Source of the DNA: Gilliamella sp. Pra-s52
GTDB lineage: Bacteria; Pseudomonadota; Gammaproteobacteria; Enterobacterales; Orbaceae
DNA length: 64,000 nucleotides
Assembly (NCBI RefSeq): GCF_009795805.1
Contig: NZ_WTEY01000011.1
Coordinates: forward strand, 27,655 to 91,654
Direction: 5' to 3'
The notes beneath the pieces were generated by a model. That model made no database searches. It was given only the letters and a program-made list of their open reading frames with translations, and was not told the DNA's origin. Shown here piece by piece: positions 1 to 10,408 of this stretch (position 1 is its first letter; every line of letters starts with the position of its first letter). The position numbers and the translations under genes are program-made.

Positions 1-1
1 T

Positions 2-439
2 CATCGCTATCGGCCAGCCATTTTAGCCAAAGGGGTATCGCATTATTATTTACCGTTGAATGAGAACTTAATGCACCAAGCAGCGCAGTATCTGTTAGGC
101 GAAAATGATTTTTCATCTTTTCGAGCATCACAGTGTCAATCATTAACACCGTGGCGCAATATTCACCATATTGAAGTTTGGCGGCAGGGCGAATATATTA
201 TTGTCGACATTAAAGCTAACGCATTTGTGCACCATATGGTACGCAATATTGTAGGCAGCTTACTTGAGGTTGGTGCGGGTAATCAGCGCCCTGAATGGAT
301 CGATGAGCTGTTACAAGCTAAAGATAGAACACAAGCGGCAGCAACGGCAAAACCCGAAGGATTATATTTAGTTCAGGTCGACTATCCTGCTGAATTCCAA
401 ATACCAACGCAAGCATTAGGTCCGCTATTTCTAAAATAA
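2..439 (+). CDS. truA: tRNA pseudouridine synthase A, C-terminal part (truncated by window edge)
   Basis: The reading frame is open from the first bases of the window, so the gene starts upstream and only about the last 145 residues are visible. TruA isomerises uridines 38-40 in the tRNA anticodon stem-loop. The visible part carries the family's C-terminal signatures: SFRASQCQS near the start and HHMVRNIVG about 30 residues further on, both strongly conserved in TruA. The methionine at position 56 is an internal residue, not the start. The gene ends 78 bases before dnaB on the same strand. Identification rests on motif and order similarity with bacterial TruA; catalytic residues of the N-terminal half cannot be checked here. 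Confidence 0.92.
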   Translation, partial: HRYRPAILAKGVSHYYLPLNENLMHQAAQYLLGENDFSSFRASQCQSLTPWRNIHHIEVWRQGEYIIVDIKANAFVHHMVRNIVGSLLEVGAGNQRPEWIDELLQAKDRTQAAATAKPEGLYLVQVDYPAEFQIPTQALGPLFLK

Positions 440-517
440 ATTATAAATTCAGTTGTAAAACGGAACATAGAATAGATAAAACATTTAAAATTGAATCAAA
501 TTAAAAAGATAAATGTC

Positions 518-1942
518 ATGAATAGTAACGAAAAAAGCGCAAGTAAAGATTCAAGAAACCAAGAAGCGAAAAAATCAAAATTACATAATATCAAGCTTCC
601 ACCTCATTCAATCGAAGCTGAACAAGCAGTACTTGGTAGCTTGATGCTTGATAATCAACGTTGGGATGCGGTATCAGAAATGATCACCGAGCGGGATTTT
701 TATTCACGTCACCATCAATTGATTTTTTCTGAAATGCATACTTTGGTTAGCAAAGGAACTCCAATTGACTTAATTACTCTTTCTGAAAGCCTTGAAAGTA
801 AAGATATTTTGGCCGATGTAGGGGGATTTGCCTATTTGGCGGAGTTGTCTAAAAATACGCCAAGTGCAATTAATGTTGTTGCTTATAGTGATATTATTCG
901 CCAACAAGCAATTTTGCGTGAATTAATCAGTGCGTCAAATGATATTGCCGATAACTGTTATACCACTGAAGGGCGTGATAGTACCGAAATTTTAGACTTT
1001 GCGGAAAGCAAAATTTTCCAAATAGCTGAAAGCCGAACAAAGCAAGGTGAAGGCCCGAAAAGCATTACCGAAGTGTTAGAGGCAACCGTGGCTAAGATTG
1101 AAGAACTCTTTCAACGTCCACATGATGGTGTGACTGGGGTTTCAACTGGTTATGTGGATTTAGATAAAAAAACAGCTGGTTTACAGCGTTCCGATTTAAT
1201 TATTATCGCTGCAAGACCATCAATGGGTAAAACCACATTCGCAATGAATTTATGTGAAAATGCTGCACTAGAGCAAGAAAAGCCAGTGCTAATATTCAGT
1301 TTAGAAATGCCATCAGAACAAATTATGATGCGTATGTTGGCCTCACTTTCACGAGTTGATCAAACCCGAATTCGAACAGGGCAACTACAAGACGATGATT
1401 GGGCAAGAATTTCAAGCACTATGGGGTTATTGCTTGAAAAGAAAAACATTTATATTGATGATTCATCGGGTTTGACGCCAATGGAATTACGCTCAAGAGC
1501 CAGACGTATTTATCGTGAGCATAAAGGTTTAAGCATGATAATGGTGGATTACTTGCAACTTATGCGTGTGCCAAATATCTCTGAAAACAGAACATTAGAA
1601 ATTGCTGAAATATCACGCTCATTAAAAGCCTTGGCAAAAGAGTTACAAGTTCCTGTCGTTGCGCTATCACAACTTAACCGTAGCTTAGAGCAACGGGCTG
1701 ACAAAAGACCTGTTAACTCAGACTTGCGTGAATCAGGATCGATTGAGCAAGATGCCGATGTGATCATGTTTATCTATCGTGACGAAGTTTATAACGAGGC
1801 GTCAGAACATAAGGGTATTGCCGAAATTATTTTAGGCAAACAACGAAACGGTCCAATAGGTAAAGTTAGATTAAAATTCCAAGGACAGTTTTCACGCTTT
1901 GATAATTATGCTGATGCCAGTAAATATTTAGATGATGAATAA
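518..1942 (+). CDS. dnaB: Replicative DNA helicase DnaB
   Basis: Hexameric 5'-3' helicase that unwinds DNA at the replication fork and recruits primase. From the ATG at 518 the protein is 474 residues, close to the enterobacterial length. A TTG at 491 would add nine residues with no better ribosome site, so 518 is preferred. The N-terminal helical domain (about 30-130) begins with the conserved PPHSIEAEQAVLG. The RecA-like C-terminal domain shows Walker A ARPSMGKTT near residues 230-240 and the Walker B segment MVDYLQLM near 340-348, followed by LNRSLEQRADKRP and DLRESGSIEQDAD. No intein is present. It is convergent with the metal transporter genes and ends before a strong hairpin terminator. 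Confidence 0.97.
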   Translation: MNSNEKSASKDSRNQEAKKSKLHNIKLPPHSIEAEQAVLGSLMLDNQRWDAVSEMITERDFYSRHHQLIFSEMHTLVSKGTPIDLITLSESLESKDILADVGGFAYLAELSKNTPSAINVVAYSDIIRQQAILRELISASNDIADNCYTTEGRDSTEILDFAESKIFQIAESRTKQGEGPKSITEVLEATVAKIEELFQRPHDGVTGVSTGYVDLDKKTAGLQRSDLIIIAARPSMGKTTFAMNLCENAALEQEKPVLIFSLEMPSEQIMMRMLASLSRVDQTRIRTGQLQDDDWARISSTMGLLLEKKNIYIDDSSGLTPMELRSRARRIYREHKGLSMIMVDYLQLMRVPNISENRTLEIAEISRSLKALAKELQVPVVALSQLNRSLEQRADKRPVNSDLRESGSIEQDADVIMFIYRDEVYNEASEHKGIAEIILGKQRNGPIGKVRLKFQGQFSRFDNYADASKYLDDE

Positions 1943-2002
1943 CGATAAAAATCGTACACGGCAATGCTTAGCCTATTTTTGTTACAATGATTTAAACATT
2001 AC

Positions 2003-2851
2003 TTAAATCGCTGCTTTAACAGCGATTTTTTTATTATCAATAAATTGATAAATTTGAGCTAGTAAAAATAAAATTGCTTGTAAAATAACAATACTTGCAC
2101 TGGTTGATGCATCAACATAATAGCTTATTAGCGTACCTAATACGGTTGAAAATGCCGAAACCAATACTGCTATGATTAACATACGCTCAAACCGCTTAGT
2201 TAACGAAAAAGCAATGATACCGGGAGCGATTAACATCGCTATCACTAAAATCATCCCAGCTGTTTTTAATGAACCAACAATAGTTAAAGCTAGCACACTT
2301 AATAACCCGTAATGCAACAGCTTGACTGGCAAACCAACCACTTTGGCTTGTACGGGATCGAAGCAGTACAGCATTAAATCACGGCGTTTAATAATAACTA
2401 AGATCGACACAATTGTGGCAATAAGGATAATTTGTTTAAGCTCGTCATAACTTGTTCCAAGCACACTACCAAATAAAATATGATTTAAATGTTGTGATGT
2501 ATCTACCTTTGAAAACAGCACCAAACCAAACGCAAACATTCCCGAAAATACAATGCCCATGACAGTATCTTCTTTAACTCGACTGTTTTCTTTAATATAC
2601 CCCGTTGCCACTGAGCAAAATAATCCCGAAGCAAATGCGCCAATAATGATGGGGATTCCTGCTAAATACGCCAACACGATCCCTGGCAAAACGGCGTGTG
2701 AAATCGCATCGCCCATTAACGACCAGCCTTTTAGCACCAAAAAACAAGAAAGCAAAGCACAAACAATACCTGTGGCTAACGCGGCTAAAATTGCGCGTTG
2801 AATAAGGGGTAGGGTAAGTGGGTAATAAATAAACTCCCAAAATTCGGTCAT
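2003..2851 (-). CDS. sitD: Mn/Fe ABC transporter permease (SitD/YfeD type)
   Basis: One of two integral membrane subunits of a cluster A-I (manganese/iron/zinc) ABC importer in the inner membrane. The 282-residue protein is a string of hydrophobic helices with the family motif KGWSLMGDAISHAVLPG near residues 41-57 and GMILVIAMLIAPG near 200, both typical of the ABC-3 permease family. It is the last gene of a four-gene minus-strand operon and its ATG overlaps the preceding permease gene by 4 bases, implying translational coupling. Metal preference cannot be decided from a permease; Mn and/or Fe is inferred from the operon and its Fur box. Confidence 0.9.
   Translation of the reverse strand: MTEFWEFIYYPLTLPLIQRAILAALATGIVCALLSCFLVLKGWSLMGDAISHAVLPGIVLAYLAGIPIIIGAFASGLFCSVATGYIKENSRVKEDTVMGIVFSGMFAFGLVLFSKVDTSQHLNHILFGSVLGTSYDELKQIILIATIVSILVIIKRRDLMLYCFDPVQAKVVGLPVKLLHYGLLSVLALTIVGSLKTAGMILVIAMLIAPGIIAFSLTKRFERMLIIAVLVSAFSTVLGTLISYYVDASTSASIVILQAILFLLAQIYQFIDNKKIAVKAAI
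2005..2034 (+). terminator. Rho-independent terminator of dnaB, embedded in the sitD 3' end
   Basis: A perfect 9-bp stem (AAATCGCTG / CAGCGATTT, 2005-2013 with 2020-2028) with a 6-nt loop is followed by a T tract on the plus strand. It lies 62 bases after the dnaB stop. The hairpin sequence is also the last codons and stop of the convergent sitD gene. Confidence 0.85.
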
Positions 2852-3714
2852 ACTTTTCCCCCTTTATTTAATCGGCTTTGACGTATTTTAAGGCGATTTG
2901 AAATAAGCCCTTGTTGTGGGGCAAATAAAAATGCGGCGATAAATATCAGTGTTTGCAAGCTCACAATAACGCCACCTGTTTCGCCATTTAAATAATAGCT
3001 AATCCACGCCCCTACAGCACTGCTTACGGCACCAATTGCAACTGAAATCATCAACAACCGTGAAAATTGATTTGTCAATAAATAAGCCGTTGCCCCGGGA
3101 GTGATAACCATCGCAATAACTAAAATAGCCCCCACTGTTTGCAGTGCCGCAACGGTACAGGCGCTTAAAATGGTAAAAAATAGAATTTTTAGTTTTAGTG
3201 GTTGTAAACCAATGGATCTGGCATGGGTTTCATCAAAAAAAACAACTAATAAATCCTTCCAAAAAAAGAAAAGTAATATAAATGACACTAAAATAATGAT
3301 TTGCACTTGCCACATATCGCTATCGTCAATGCCAAGAATATTACCAAAAATAATTGTTTGCACATTAACCGAGGTTGGATTGAGGGAAATGATCAACAAA
3401 CCGATAGCAAAAAAAGTTGAAAAAATAAAACCAATAATCGCATCCGCTTTTAACCGTGTAAAAGCACGCACTAAGGTAATGGCAAGTGCTGCGAGCAATC
3501 CAGTAAAAAAAGCCCCAACCGAATAAGGCAACCCCAAGGCATAAGCACCAGCAACCCCCGGCACCACTGAATGCGAAAGCGCATCGCCCATTAACGACCA
3601 GCCTTTTAACATCAAAAAAGCCGACAAAAAAGCACAAGCCGCACCAACAAGACTACTTACCCAAATTGCTTTGAACATAAAATCATAGGTGAATGGTTCA
3701 AGTAATAGTTCCAT
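2848..3714 (-). CDS. sitC: Mn/Fe ABC transporter permease (SitC/YfeC type)
   Basis: Second inner-membrane permease of the metal importer, 288 residues, about eight predicted membrane helices. It shares with its partner the motif KGWSLMGDALSHSVVPG (about 37-53) and GAILVIAMVITPGA (about 200), which marks the ABC-3 family. The stop of the ATPase gene is directly followed by this ATG (no gap), and the 3' end overlaps the next permease by 4 bases. The paired, similar but non-identical permeases indicate a heterodimeric channel, as in Sit/Yfe systems and unlike ZnuB or MntB systems with one permease. A lysine-rich tail closes the protein. Confidence 0.9.
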   Translation of the reverse strand: MELLLEPFTYDFMFKAIWVSSLVGAACAFLSAFLMLKGWSLMGDALSHSVVPGVAGAYALGLPYSVGAFFTGLLAALAITLVRAFTRLKADAIIGFIFSTFFAIGLLIISLNPTSVNVQTIIFGNILGIDDSDMWQVQIIILVSFILLFFFWKDLLVVFFDETHARSIGLQPLKLKILFFTILSACTVAALQTVGAILVIAMVITPGATAYLLTNQFSRLLMISVAIGAVSSAVGAWISYYLNGETGGVIVSLQTLIFIAAFLFAPQQGLISNRLKIRQSRLNKGGKV

Positions 3715-4611
3715 TTATTTTGGCCTTTTTTGTTCGTTTTCAACATGGTTAACCAACAAATCTTGATGAGGAGAATCATGTTTACCTTCACCGTAAAAAA
3801 TGGCAGCACGTTCATCATCGGTTAAGATCGATACTTTTCGGGGATCTTCATCTTCATGTAATTTATCGCCCGATAGGCTAAGATAACGCAATGCACCACC
3901 AAAAGTAGTCATTAAATTTTGTGGTGTAAAGGTAGTTTCAGTTGGACCAAATGCCAACACCGTTTGATTAATTAACACCACCTGATCGCAAAATTCAGGC
4001 ACACTACCTAAGTTATGGGTTGACACCAAAATCAAATGACCTTCAGCACGCAGATTTTTCAAAAGATCAATAATGGCATTTTCGGTTTTAACATCTACAC
4101 CGGTAAAAGGCTCATCTAATAACAGCACATTACCTTGCTGAGCTAAAGCTCGGGCTAAAAATACACGTTTTTTTTGTCCACCAGAAAGCTCGCCAATTTG
4201 GCGATGCTTAAAATCAAGCATATTGACACGTTCAAGCGCAATATCGACTTGCTTTTTATCTTCTTTACTTGCAATACGTAAAAAAGACATATGCCCATAT
4301 CGCCCCATCATCACCACATCCGATACAAGAACAGGAAAATCCCAATCGACATCTTCCGTCTGTGGTACATAAGCGATAATATTTTGCTTTAAAGCCTGAT
4401 TAACAGACATATCATTAAACGTCACTCGACCGCGGGTTGGTTTAACCATTCCCATAATGCTTTTGAATAAAGTCGATTTACCACTACCATTTACTCCAAC
4501 TAAAGCACAAATAGTGCCACCATTTAAGTGGAAGCTAGCATCATGAATTGCGGTGTGACCATTATTATAAGTCACGGTGATGTCATTAACATTCAAGCAA
4601 ATTTGAGTCAT
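3715..4611 (-). CDS. sitB: Mn/Fe ABC transporter ATP-binding protein (SitB/YfeB type)
   Basis: Cytoplasmic ATPase that powers the metal importer. In 298 residues all ABC hallmarks are visible: Walker [10 protein letters not shown] at 39-47, a Q-loop glutamine in [14 protein letters not shown] near 77, the signature LSGGQKKR near 140, Walker B VLLLDEPF near 160-167, and the switch histidine in LVSTHNLGS near 200. The stretch VDWDFPV is typical of Sit/Yfe/Mnt ATPases. It extends about 40 charged residues past the core domain. Its ATG overlaps the substrate-binding protein stop by one base, so the four genes form a tight operon. Confidence 0.92.
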   Translation of the reverse strand: MTQICLNVNDITVTYNNGHTAIHDASFHLNGGTICALVGVNGSGKSTLFKSIMGMVKPTRGRVTFNDMSVNQALKQNIIAYVPQTEDVDWDFPVLVSDVVMMGRYGHMSFLRIASKEDKKQVDIALERVNMLDFKHRQIGELSGGQKKRVFLARALAQQGNVLLLDEPFTGVDVKTENAIIDLLKNLRAEGHLILVSTHNLGSVPEFCDQVVLINQTVLAFGPTETTFTPQNLMTTFGGALRYLSLSGDKLHEDEDPRKVSILTDDERAAIFYGEGKHDSPHQDLLVNHVENEQKRPK

Positions 4612-5531
4612 TATTCTTCGAATCCTTTAGCTATGGTTTCAACCGTTACTTTTAATAGATCAATATACGTTGGCACAGGCCCATCTTTTGTTGAAAGCGA
4701 ATCAACATATAAAACACCACCATATTTTGCACCCGTTTCATTGCTTACTTGTTTAGCGGGTTTGCTTGAAATGGTACTTTCACTAAAAATCACCGGAATG
4801 TGATTTTTATTAACTAAATCAATTAAATGCCTAACTTGCTGAGGTGTACCTTGCTGCTCGGCATTGATAGGCCATAGATAAGCTTCTTTCAAATTATAGT
4901 CACGGGCCAAATAACTAAAAGCCCCCTCACTGGTCACAAGCCAACGCTTTTCATCAGGGATTTTGGCTAACCGCTCACGTAACGGGGTATCAAGTGCTTT
5001 AATTTTGGCAATATAATCAGCCGCATTTTTATTATAAATCCCGGTATTTTGGGGATCATATTTAACCAATGCTGCACGGATATTTTCGACATAAACTAAC
5101 GCCAAAGTTGGTGACATCCAAGCATGTGGATTAGGGTTACCTTTATAACTACCTTCTTGGATCTGCATTGGCTCAATACCGTCTGTTACCACAACAGATG
5201 GTACATCTTTGACATCTTCAAAAAAACGTTTAAACCAAAGTTCTAAATTAAGCCCATTCCATAACACCAAATCGGCTGAAAGCACTTTAGTAATATCTTG
5301 TGGAGTGGGATCGTATTCATGAATTTCAGCGCCAACTTTGGTAATTGACTCAACCACAGCGGCATCGCCAGCGACATTTTGTGCAATATCTTGAATTATA
5401 GTGAAAGTGGTAACCACTTTGAATTTTTTATCTGCTGCGTGGGCGCATTCGGACTGGCCAGTCAAAATAATTAACGAAGTTAAAATAACCTTTAATAACG
5501 TTTTGCGGTTTTTAAAAAAATTGAACTTCAT
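4611..5531 (-). CDS. sitA: Periplasmic Mn/Fe-binding protein of ABC transporter (SitA/YfeA type)
   Basis: Cluster A-I solute-binding protein that delivers divalent metal to the SitCD permease. The start is placed at 5531 because AAGGAGTCGCTA precedes this ATG and a signal peptide follows directly (KNRK, hydrophobic stretch, cleavage probably after AHA near residue 32); an upstream in-frame ATG at 5585 would put 18 extra residues before it. No lipobox is seen, so it is probably soluble and periplasmic. The four metal ligands of the family are present: H71 (HEYDP), H136 (NPHAWMSP), E202 (SEGAF) and D277 (YVDSLS). There is no His-rich loop of the ZnuA kind, which favours Mn/Fe over Zn. First gene of the operon. 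Confidence 0.93.
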   Translation of the reverse strand: MKFNFFKNRKTLLKVILTSLIILTGQSECAHAADKKFKVVTTFTIIQDIAQNVAGDAAVVESITKVGAEIHEYDPTPQDITKVLSADLVLWNGLNLELWFKRFFEDVKDVPSVVVTDGIEPMQIQEGSYKGNPNPHAWMSPTLALVYVENIRAALVKYDPQNTGIYNKNAADYIAKIKALDTPLRERLAKIPDEKRWLVTSEGAFSYLARDYNLKEAYLWPINAEQQGTPQQVRHLIDLVNKNHIPVIFSESTISSKPAKQVSNETGAKYGGVLYVDSLSTKDGPVPTYIDLLKVTVETIAKGFEE

Positions 5532-5946
5532 TAGCGACTCCTTGCACATAATCAAATAATAAAATTCAGTGATAGCCATTAACAAATAGAGTAATTAACC
5601 AATCAAGAAAATAACGTCTTATTTAATTAGTGATAATAGTGAAACAGCATTACTATAAACAATAGCAATAAATATTAATGAGAATTATTATCATTTAAAT
5701 AAGTAAAGTCAAATATTTCCTAAAATTTATTGTTTATTGCTTCATTATTAGTATGACTATAACTTAATTCATTGTATATAAAACTAAATTAAATAGTAGA
5801 TAGTTCCGTCTATTTAACCAATAGTTATCACAAAACAGATAATTATCAGGATCGCGATAACGCCCCTTTATTCACTATAACTAAAGGTATATTATTGATC
5901 TAACCTTTACCGTTCTAACTATTTGTTAAATTAAGCGAGGCTTAAC
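5532..5946. other. Divergent intergenic region sitA / dehydrogenase
   Basis: 415 bases without a gene, very AT-rich. It holds the Fur box (5679-5693) and an inverted repeat TTAAATAG-N13-CTATTTAA (5789-5796 with 5810-5817) that could be an operator. A GAGG ribosome site precedes the ATG at 5947. No RNA gene is recognised. Confidence 0.6.
5679..5693. promoter_or_regulatory. Fur box upstream of sitABCD
   Basis: TGAGAATTATTATCA matches the 7-1-7 Fur consensus (TGATAAT-N-ATTATCA) at 14 of the 15 positions, counting the free centre. It lies about 150 bases upstream of the sitA ATG and about 250 upstream of the divergent dehydrogenase gene. Iron-dependent repression of the transporter is the natural inference. 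Confidence 0.75.
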
Positions 5947-6873
5947 ATGAAATTGCGAAAAGTGATGATTATTGGCGTGGGTAATGTGGGATCAACAACG
6001 GCTTACACATTGGTAAATCGAGGTATTTGTGAAGAAATAGCACTCGTTGATCTTAATAAAGAATTAGCCTATGGCCATGCGCAAGATTTATTAGATGCTG
6101 CGGCCTATCGACAAAACATGGTCAAAGTTAGCCTGCGTGAATCAACGGATTGTTCAGACATTGACATAGCCATTATCACCGTCACATCAGGCATTGCCCA
6201 AAAAAGTCGAGCCGAAGAACTTGCTGGTACATCTAAAATTATCGCAAGTATCGTGCCTAACATGATGAAAAGCGGATTTAAAGGCATCTTCTTAATTGCC
6301 ACCAACCCTTGTGACGCGATTACTTATCAAGTTTGGAAACTATCAGGGTTACCACGCCATCGCGTAATTGGCACAGGGGTATGGCTTGATACCGTACGAT
6401 TACGCCGATTATTAGGGCAACAAATGGATATTGGTCCACAAAGTATTGACGCTTTTATTGTGGGTGAACATGGTGATTCACAATTCCCTGTTTGGTCGCA
6501 TTCATCGGTTTATGGCATTAATCTTAATGATTTAGAAAAAAACAAAATCGATTTTGAACAAATTGGCACTCAAGCTCGAAAAATGGGCTTTGAAATAGCT
6601 AACCGTAAACACTGTACCGAATACGGTATTGCCAGTACCATTACCGAAATCTGCCAACACATATTCACTAATAGCCACCGTGCCTTAGCGCTTAGTTGTA
6701 TTTTAGACGGCGAATATGGCTATAAAAATGTTGCGATTGGTGTTCCTGCAATTTTAGATCAACATGGTATTAAAAAAGTGATCAAACTCGACTTTACCGA
6801 AAATGAAAAGCAACTCTTTGACAAAAGCATCCATATTGTTAAAGGCTATATTGATCATATCAAATTACCGTAG
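5947..6873 (+). CDS. ldh: L-lactate dehydrogenase-family NAD-dependent 2-hydroxyacid dehydrogenase
   Basis: Cytoplasmic enzyme of the lactate/malate dehydrogenase superfamily, expected to reduce pyruvate or a related 2-keto acid with NADH. In 308 residues the Rossmann motif GVGNVG (10-15), the NAD-ribose aspartate D35, the catalytic histidine H175 in GEHGDSQF, D148 and the substrate-binding R151 (WLDTVRLRR) are all visible. In the mobile loop, SGIAQKSRAEE carries Q85, the residue type that favours lactate over malate, but the loop seems two residues shorter than in canonical LDH. That leaves room for L-2-hydroxyisocaproate dehydrogenase-like specificity. It stands alone, divergent from sitA, with a good GAGG ribosome site. 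Confidence 0.85.
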   Translation: MKLRKVMIIGVGNVGSTTAYTLVNRGICEEIALVDLNKELAYGHAQDLLDAAAYRQNMVKVSLRESTDCSDIDIAIITVTSGIAQKSRAEELAGTSKIIASIVPNMMKSGFKGIFLIATNPCDAITYQVWKLSGLPRHRVIGTGVWLDTVRLRRLLGQQMDIGPQSIDAFIVGEHGDSQFPVWSHSSVYGINLNDLEKNKIDFEQIGTQARKMGFEIANRKHCTEYGIASTITEICQHIFTNSHRALALSCILDGEYGYKNVAIGVPAILDQHGIKKVIKLDFTENEKQLFDKSIHIVKGYIDHIKLP

Positions 6874-6955
6874 CACAAGTTATTTCACTATTGCTTGATT
6901 AGCGAGCTATTAATATTATCAATTCGTGGCATTGTTCCTATTCACAGCGTGCCAC

Positions 6956-6981
6956 GAAAAAATTAGGCTTTGTTAAAGCTT
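6956..6981 (-). terminator. Possible terminator of the 7000-7869 gene
   Basis: Read on the minus strand, a small hairpin (GCTTT-AACA-AAGC) is followed by TAATTTTTT. A second hairpin with an 8-bp stem (TCGTGGCA / TGCCACGA, 6924-6931 with 6950-6957) lies just beyond, between the two convergent genes, without a T tract on either strand. Confidence 0.4.
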
Positions 6982-6999
6982 CATTTTGGGATATAACGG

Positions 7000-7869
7000 C
7001 TAATCGTCTAAAATGATTTTAAGTTGGTTTTTAAGTTGATGATATTCAGCATCACTTAAAAAATAGTAACGAGTATCTCTAATATGACTGGCGATCTTTT
7101 TATATGTATTAAGATGCTCAGATACAGGATAGCAAGCAATATAATCATTAAAAGTGGCAACATCAGCAATGTCAGCAAACTGCTTTTTATCGATGCTATT
7201 TAAATAGCCTTTAAGATCAAGTATTTGGCAATTAGGCTTATGTTCCTTTCGCCAAAATTGATTGTTTTTAAACTGGTAAGTTAAATTAACATTCGTTTTA
7301 TAGTCATAATGGTTATCTTTGACATCAATAAAATATCCGAGTTCATAATCGGCTTTGACATGCACATAAAATAGATTATTAAGCACTAAAGACGAATAAA
7401 AGAACAAATGATCTTCATGTCCTGTTTTTGCTGATAAGATAAGTTCATCTAAATATTTTCCATTTTCATCAAAAGCATTAAGTACCATTAAATCTTCCTT
7501 AATGCCTTCGCCTTCACTATCAAAGGTCAGGCTATAGAGCACAAATCGAATATTATCGATTTCAAAACGACCAATAGAGGTAAGATCTTTTAATGTAAAA
7601 TAACGTTGTTCTTTATCTAGGGGATTATCATAATATCGATAATCATTGTCCTCAAAATGAAAAAATTTGCTATCTACAAATTTACCTTTAGGTAGCGAAT
7701 GCGTATCAAACGGTATGGTCAACATAGGTAAACTTTGGTAAAAGTCATCAAAATTGGCAAAATGCTCTCTAGATTTATATTGAGATGATGAACTTTGAGG
7801 ATCCGCTAAAGAATAATTAGCACAAAACAAACTAAATAACATCGTTAAAAATAACACTAAATTCTTCAT
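7000..7869 (-). CDS. Exported protein of unknown function
   Basis: I do not recognise this 289-residue protein. It begins with a clear signal peptide (MKNLVLFLTMLFSLFCANYSLA, cleavage probably after about residue 22, before DPQ), so it should be periplasmic or outer-membrane associated. The mature part is hydrophilic, rich in Asp, Tyr, Phe and Asn, without cysteine pairs or obvious repeats, and looks like a globular beta-rich domain. It is a single gene, convergent with the dehydrogenase and divergent from the beta-glucoside operon, so context gives no function. Confidence 0.6.
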   Translation of the reverse strand: MKNLVLFLTMLFSLFCANYSLADPQSSSSQYKSREHFANFDDFYQSLPMLTIPFDTHSLPKGKFVDSKFFHFEDNDYRYYDNPLDKEQRYFTLKDLTSIGRFEIDNIRFVLYSLTFDSEGEGIKEDLMVLNAFDENGKYLDELILSAKTGHEDHLFFYSSLVLNNLFYVHVKADYELGYFIDVKDNHYDYKTNVNLTYQFKNNQFWRKEHKPNCQILDLKGYLNSIDKKQFADIADVATFNDYIACYPVSEHLNTYKKIASHIRDTRYYFLSDAEYHQLKNQLKIILDD

Positions 7870-7967
7870 AATATACTGTCTTATTCAATCAACTTATTTA
7901 TTATTATATAGTTTTTTCTGTTCGGCAAGAATGATAGTGCAGACTGTCGATTTGTAAAAATAATCAA

Positions 7968-8004
7968 ATAAAAACTTCAATAAAATCAATATCTTTCCTG
8001 ACGG
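7968..8004 (-). repeat. Dispersed intergenic repeat, copy A
   Basis: On the minus strand this reads CCGTCAGGAAAGATATTGAT followed by TTTATTGAAGTTTTTAT. It differs from copy D (39355-39393) at only about two positions over 37 bases. Other copies are at 20537-20572 and 31649-31686. Confidence 0.75.
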
Positions 8005-8103
8005 TTTTTTTAGGGTGATTGACTGGGGATTTATTCTTTATTTTTTTAACTTTAAATTAAACTTAAATAGTTAGATAACTTTAAATAAGCAAAAAATCGT
8101 TAG

Positions 8104-8134
8104 AAAAACCATTGATTTCATTTGGTTTTTTTTT
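8104..8134 (+). terminator. Terminator-like hairpin in the leader region of the PTS operon
   Basis: AAAAACCA and TGGTTTTT (8104-8111 with 8123-8130) form an 8-bp stem with an 11-nt loop, followed by a run of T on the plus strand. It sits about 330 bases before the first gene of the operon, so it could be an attenuator if transcription starts upstream of it. The loop does not resemble a LicT/BglG antiterminator target. Confidence 0.45.
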
Positions 8135-8438
8135 GAAATAAGAATAAAAAAACAAGTGCTAGTAATAATGAAAGAAGATACGTTTTATATTTAACATTGC
8201 TCAATATGAGATTATTGAGTTCGTGCATCGAAATATGTCGAGGAATTTGAAAAATTTATTTAATTTCCATCGTTTATTTTTGTGATATTCATTGCATTTC
8301 GGTAAATATTACAAAAGGCTGTACATTTTACTCATATTAATTAATAACCTTTCCCAAAAAATATATTTAAATTTTTCCTGATCAATACGGAAAAAGTTGG
8401 TTAGTAATTCTATTTTTTTCCTTTTATACTAAATTTGA

Positions 8439-9902
<1,464 letters not shown>

Positions 9903-9932
9903 AGGAATAATGATTGTATTGAGGAAAAGTTC

Positions 9933-10250
9933 ATGAAGAAAACATTAATTATTTGTGCTGCAGGGATGTCATCATCATTGATGGCAAAAAAAGTAACAGA
10001 ATATTTTGCTAGCAAAGATAAAGCTATTTCGGTCGATGCCGTATCAGCAACGGAAGGTAGCAATATGATTAAAAGTAGTGATTTTTCACTTTTTTTAATT
10101 AGCCCGCAAACGATGATGATGCTTGATAAATTTAAAATGTTGGGAGAAGAAGTGGGTAAACCTGTCGTGAGTATCCCTTTTCAAGCTTATATTCCTATTC
10201 AATCAGGTATTGAACAACTAGCTAAGCTAATAGAGGATAATATCAAGTAA
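9933..10250 (+). CDS. PTS lactose/cellobiose-family EIIB component
   Basis: Small cytoplasmic phosphocarrier of 105 residues that passes phosphate from EIIA to the sugar during uptake through EIIC. The phosphorylated cysteine is C8 in TLIICAAGMSSSLM, typical of the lactose/cellobiose EIIB family (CelA/ChbB-like). The fold-typical ending PVVSIPFQAYIPIQSGIEQLAKLIED is present. A GAGGA ribosome site precedes the ATG. It follows the phospho-glucosidase by 30 bases and precedes the regulator by about 130-160 bases; a weak hairpin (GGCGTTG / CAGCGCC, 10285-10319) lies in that gap. Confidence 0.92.
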   Translation: MKKTLIICAAGMSSSLMAKKVTEYFASKDKAISVDAVSATEGSNMIKSSDFSLFLISPQTMMMLDKFKMLGEEVGKPVVSIPFQAYIPIQSGIEQLAKLIEDNIK

Positions 10251-10408
10251 TTAAAATTGATATTTATTTTAGGGATATGATTTGGGCGTTGTGGATAGAT
10301 TATCTAAAATAGCAGCGCCTTATTATCTTACTTGGGTGTACTTATGTAATAGATAAAAGTATTCACTATATTATTAATAATATGGTTTTGGTTGGTAGGC
10401 GGGTATGG

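Noticed and set aside
2553..2801. Open frames opposite the metal permease genes (also 3101-3526 and 2592-2840)
   Set aside because: Antisense or shifted frames of conserved coding sequence; no ribosome sites and low-complexity composition.
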